Assembly (NCBI GenBank): GCA_001704575.1
Contig: MCAW01000004.1
Location: 36,597-100,596 of the forward strand
Direction of reading: 5' to 3'
DNA length: 64,000 nt
DNA from: Methylophilales bacterium LSUCC0135
GTDB taxonomy: Bacteria; Pseudomonadota; Gammaproteobacteria; Burkholderiales; Methylophilaceae
Shown here: one piece after another, positions 63,048-64,000 of the stretch
How positions within the stretch are numbered: the stretch's first letter is position 1
Layout of the letters: the number at the start of each line of letters is the position of its first letter
Position numbers and translations under genes: made by a program
The notes under the pieces: model-generated
The model's input: the letters and a program-made list of their open reading frames with translations, nothing else
The model's database searches: none
Told to the model about the DNA's origin: nothing

Positions 63048-63551
63048 TTACTTGCCGAGCGCGTCTGCCACTTTGCCAGAAATCATGCCGAACACGGCAC
63101 CGAGCACGGAAGACAATGCAATCAACAACACCGGGTTGCTCATGTCAGCTGCAGTCACGTTACCGGCATCGGCAGTCTGCAGGGCATAAGCCGCTGTTGC
63201 CGCATAACCGTAAACATTGGCCGGCACGGTGGAGAGCAGATTGCAGCCTGCCACAATCACCAGGAGAAACACCGTCACTGCAATGTAGACCGCAGGACCG
63301 GCCGCGCCCGGCAGACCGAGTGGATTGAGCCCGACCAGGAACAGGGCAACACCGGCGATCACGGCGCCATAGATCATGCCAACAATGGTTTTTTGCAGGG
63401 CTGCGGTATCACCACCGGTGTGGAAATAACAACCCCATGCGATAAAGCCTGCCCAAACCAATACCAAACCAGCGAGCGGGCCCAATGCCAGAAAAGCCCA
63501 AATGCCACCAAGAACAGCAATACTCAAAGATAGTGCGGTTAACTTAGACAT
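63048..63551 (-). CDS. DUF1097 membrane protein
   Basis: 167 residues with five to six membrane helices and the DUF1097 pattern WAGFIAWGCYFHTGGDTAALQKTIVGMIYGA. Family function is unknown. It stands alone, with a terminator downstream and about 200 bp of non-coding sequence upstream. Confidence 0.8.
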   Translation of the reverse strand: MSKLTALSLSIAVLGGIWAFLALGPLAGLVLVWAGFIAWGCYFHTGGDTAALQKTIVGMIYGAVIAGVALFLVGLNPLGLPGAAGPAVYIAVTVFLLVIVAGCNLLSTVPANVYGYAATAAYALQTADAGNVTAADMSNPVLLIALSSVLGAVFGMISGKVADALGK

Positions 63552-63751
63552 ACATTCCTCCCGTTAATAAAGATGGAACAGCTGCAACCGGCTCAGTACG
63601 CACGCGCCATTAAAATATTTCTGCTTGACCCGGTTACTGGAAACGATACTAGTATGAAAGTTAGTGCAATGCAAACAACAGGCACCAGATTTGTGCGCCG
63701 CATTTTTGGCTGTTCTGCTGCAATCCAGCAAGGACGCGGCTGAGGGTTAAA

Positions 63752-64000
63752 TCAGATGCCTAGCGTAGGCGGCGGTTGATAATCCCAGTGCTTGCGCCAG
63801 GCAGCCAGCACCAGATTGGGATATTGCGGACGGCCCAGACTGCCGTTGTAACGCCCGAGTGCGCGGAACAGGTCACCCTTCTCGATATCGATATAGTGGC
63901 GCAGGATGGTGCATCCGTAACGCAAATTGAGCCGCATGTGGAACAGATTGTGATCGGGCACACCTATAGTGCGTACCCAGAACGGCATGACCTGCATGAA
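63752..64000 (-). CDS. Lytic transglycosylase, C-terminal part (start outside window)
   Basis: The frame is open to the window edge and ends at 63752. It shows the end of an SLT domain: LMRLNLRYG-like Asn-Leu region (HMRLNLRYGCTILRHYI), then FRALGRYNGSLGRPQYPNLVLAAW (RYNG-S-G...YP..V signature). Such enzymes cleave peptidoglycan glycan strands. The catalytic Glu lies upstream of the visible part. Confidence 0.8.
   Translation of the reverse strand, partial: FMQVMPFWVRTIGVPDHNLFHMRLNLRYGCTILRHYIDIEKGDLFRALGRYNGSLGRPQYPNLVLAAWRKHWDYQPPPTLGI

Overview
The window looks like a betaproteobacterial chromosome. Pointers are a PhoB/PhoR pair, a caa3/aa3-type cytochrome c oxidase locus with its assembly factors (ctaC-ctaD-small protein-ctaG-ctaE, then SURF1, a Sco-like protein, ctaA and ctaB), a fused FAD/iron-sulfur oxidoreductase, hemJ, ornithine-lipid genes, apaH, a cytochrome c5-type protein and queA. 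The genus cannot be resolved from the sequence alone. The backbone is GC-rich. It is interrupted by two visibly AT-richer integrated elements, each at a tRNA gene and each with its own tyrosine integrase.

Backbone, left part (1-16.3 kb): a truncated OFA-type MFS transporter; phoB-phoR behind a Pho box, with a coupled lipoprotein gene; an 800-bp intergenic stretch full of hairpin repeats; a 1270-residue FAD/Fe-S oxidoreductase; a TlpA-like thioredoxin, hemJ and a membrane protein; an SRPBCC protein divergent from a TetR regulator across a palindrome; a PfkB kinase; a SlyB-like lipoprotein; olsB-olsA behind a second Pho box; apaH; and a cytochrome c.

Element 1 (about 16.33-28.64 kb, 12.2 kb) is bounded by an 86-bp direct repeat that contains a whole tRNA-Arg(CCG) gene. 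A matching integrase arm-type site lies near each end. It carries an integrase, an AlpA-like protein, a PriCT/Toprim primase, a DUF927 helicase, a GTGACA repeat array (candidate origin), a BLUF photoreceptor, a bactofilin between two paralogous small proteins, a TetR/SDR/acyltransferase cassette, and a decayed copy of a response-regulator locus found in element 2.

Backbone, middle part (28.7-40.7 kb): a second bactofilin, a diguanylate cyclase, the cytochrome oxidase locus, and a trypsin-like protease with C-terminal TPRs.

Element 2 (about 40.77-60.95 kb, 20 kb) sits in tRNA-Leu(CAA). Its left end is a degenerate copy of the tRNA 3' end, and arm-type sites are present at both ends. Its cargo is the most interesting part of the window: a two-component system, a complete type I secretion system (TolC, HlyD-type adaptor, PrtD-type ABC transporter) downstream of a TPR-sulfotransferase, an acidic repeat-rich candidate secreted protein, and a divergent APS kinase (PAPS supply) coupled to a protein of unknown function. 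Together they resemble the Xanthomonas rax sulfation/secretion system in logic but not in the type of substrate. The replication module (primase-helicase, AlpA-like protein, iterons and palindromes) mirrors that of element 1. The two elements also share an identical 36-nt non-coding block and a BLUF gene, which is intact in element 1 and a remnant in element 2.

The right flank (61-64 kb) holds queA, a secreted beta-propeller-like protein, a DUF1097 membrane protein and the start of a lytic transglycosylase.
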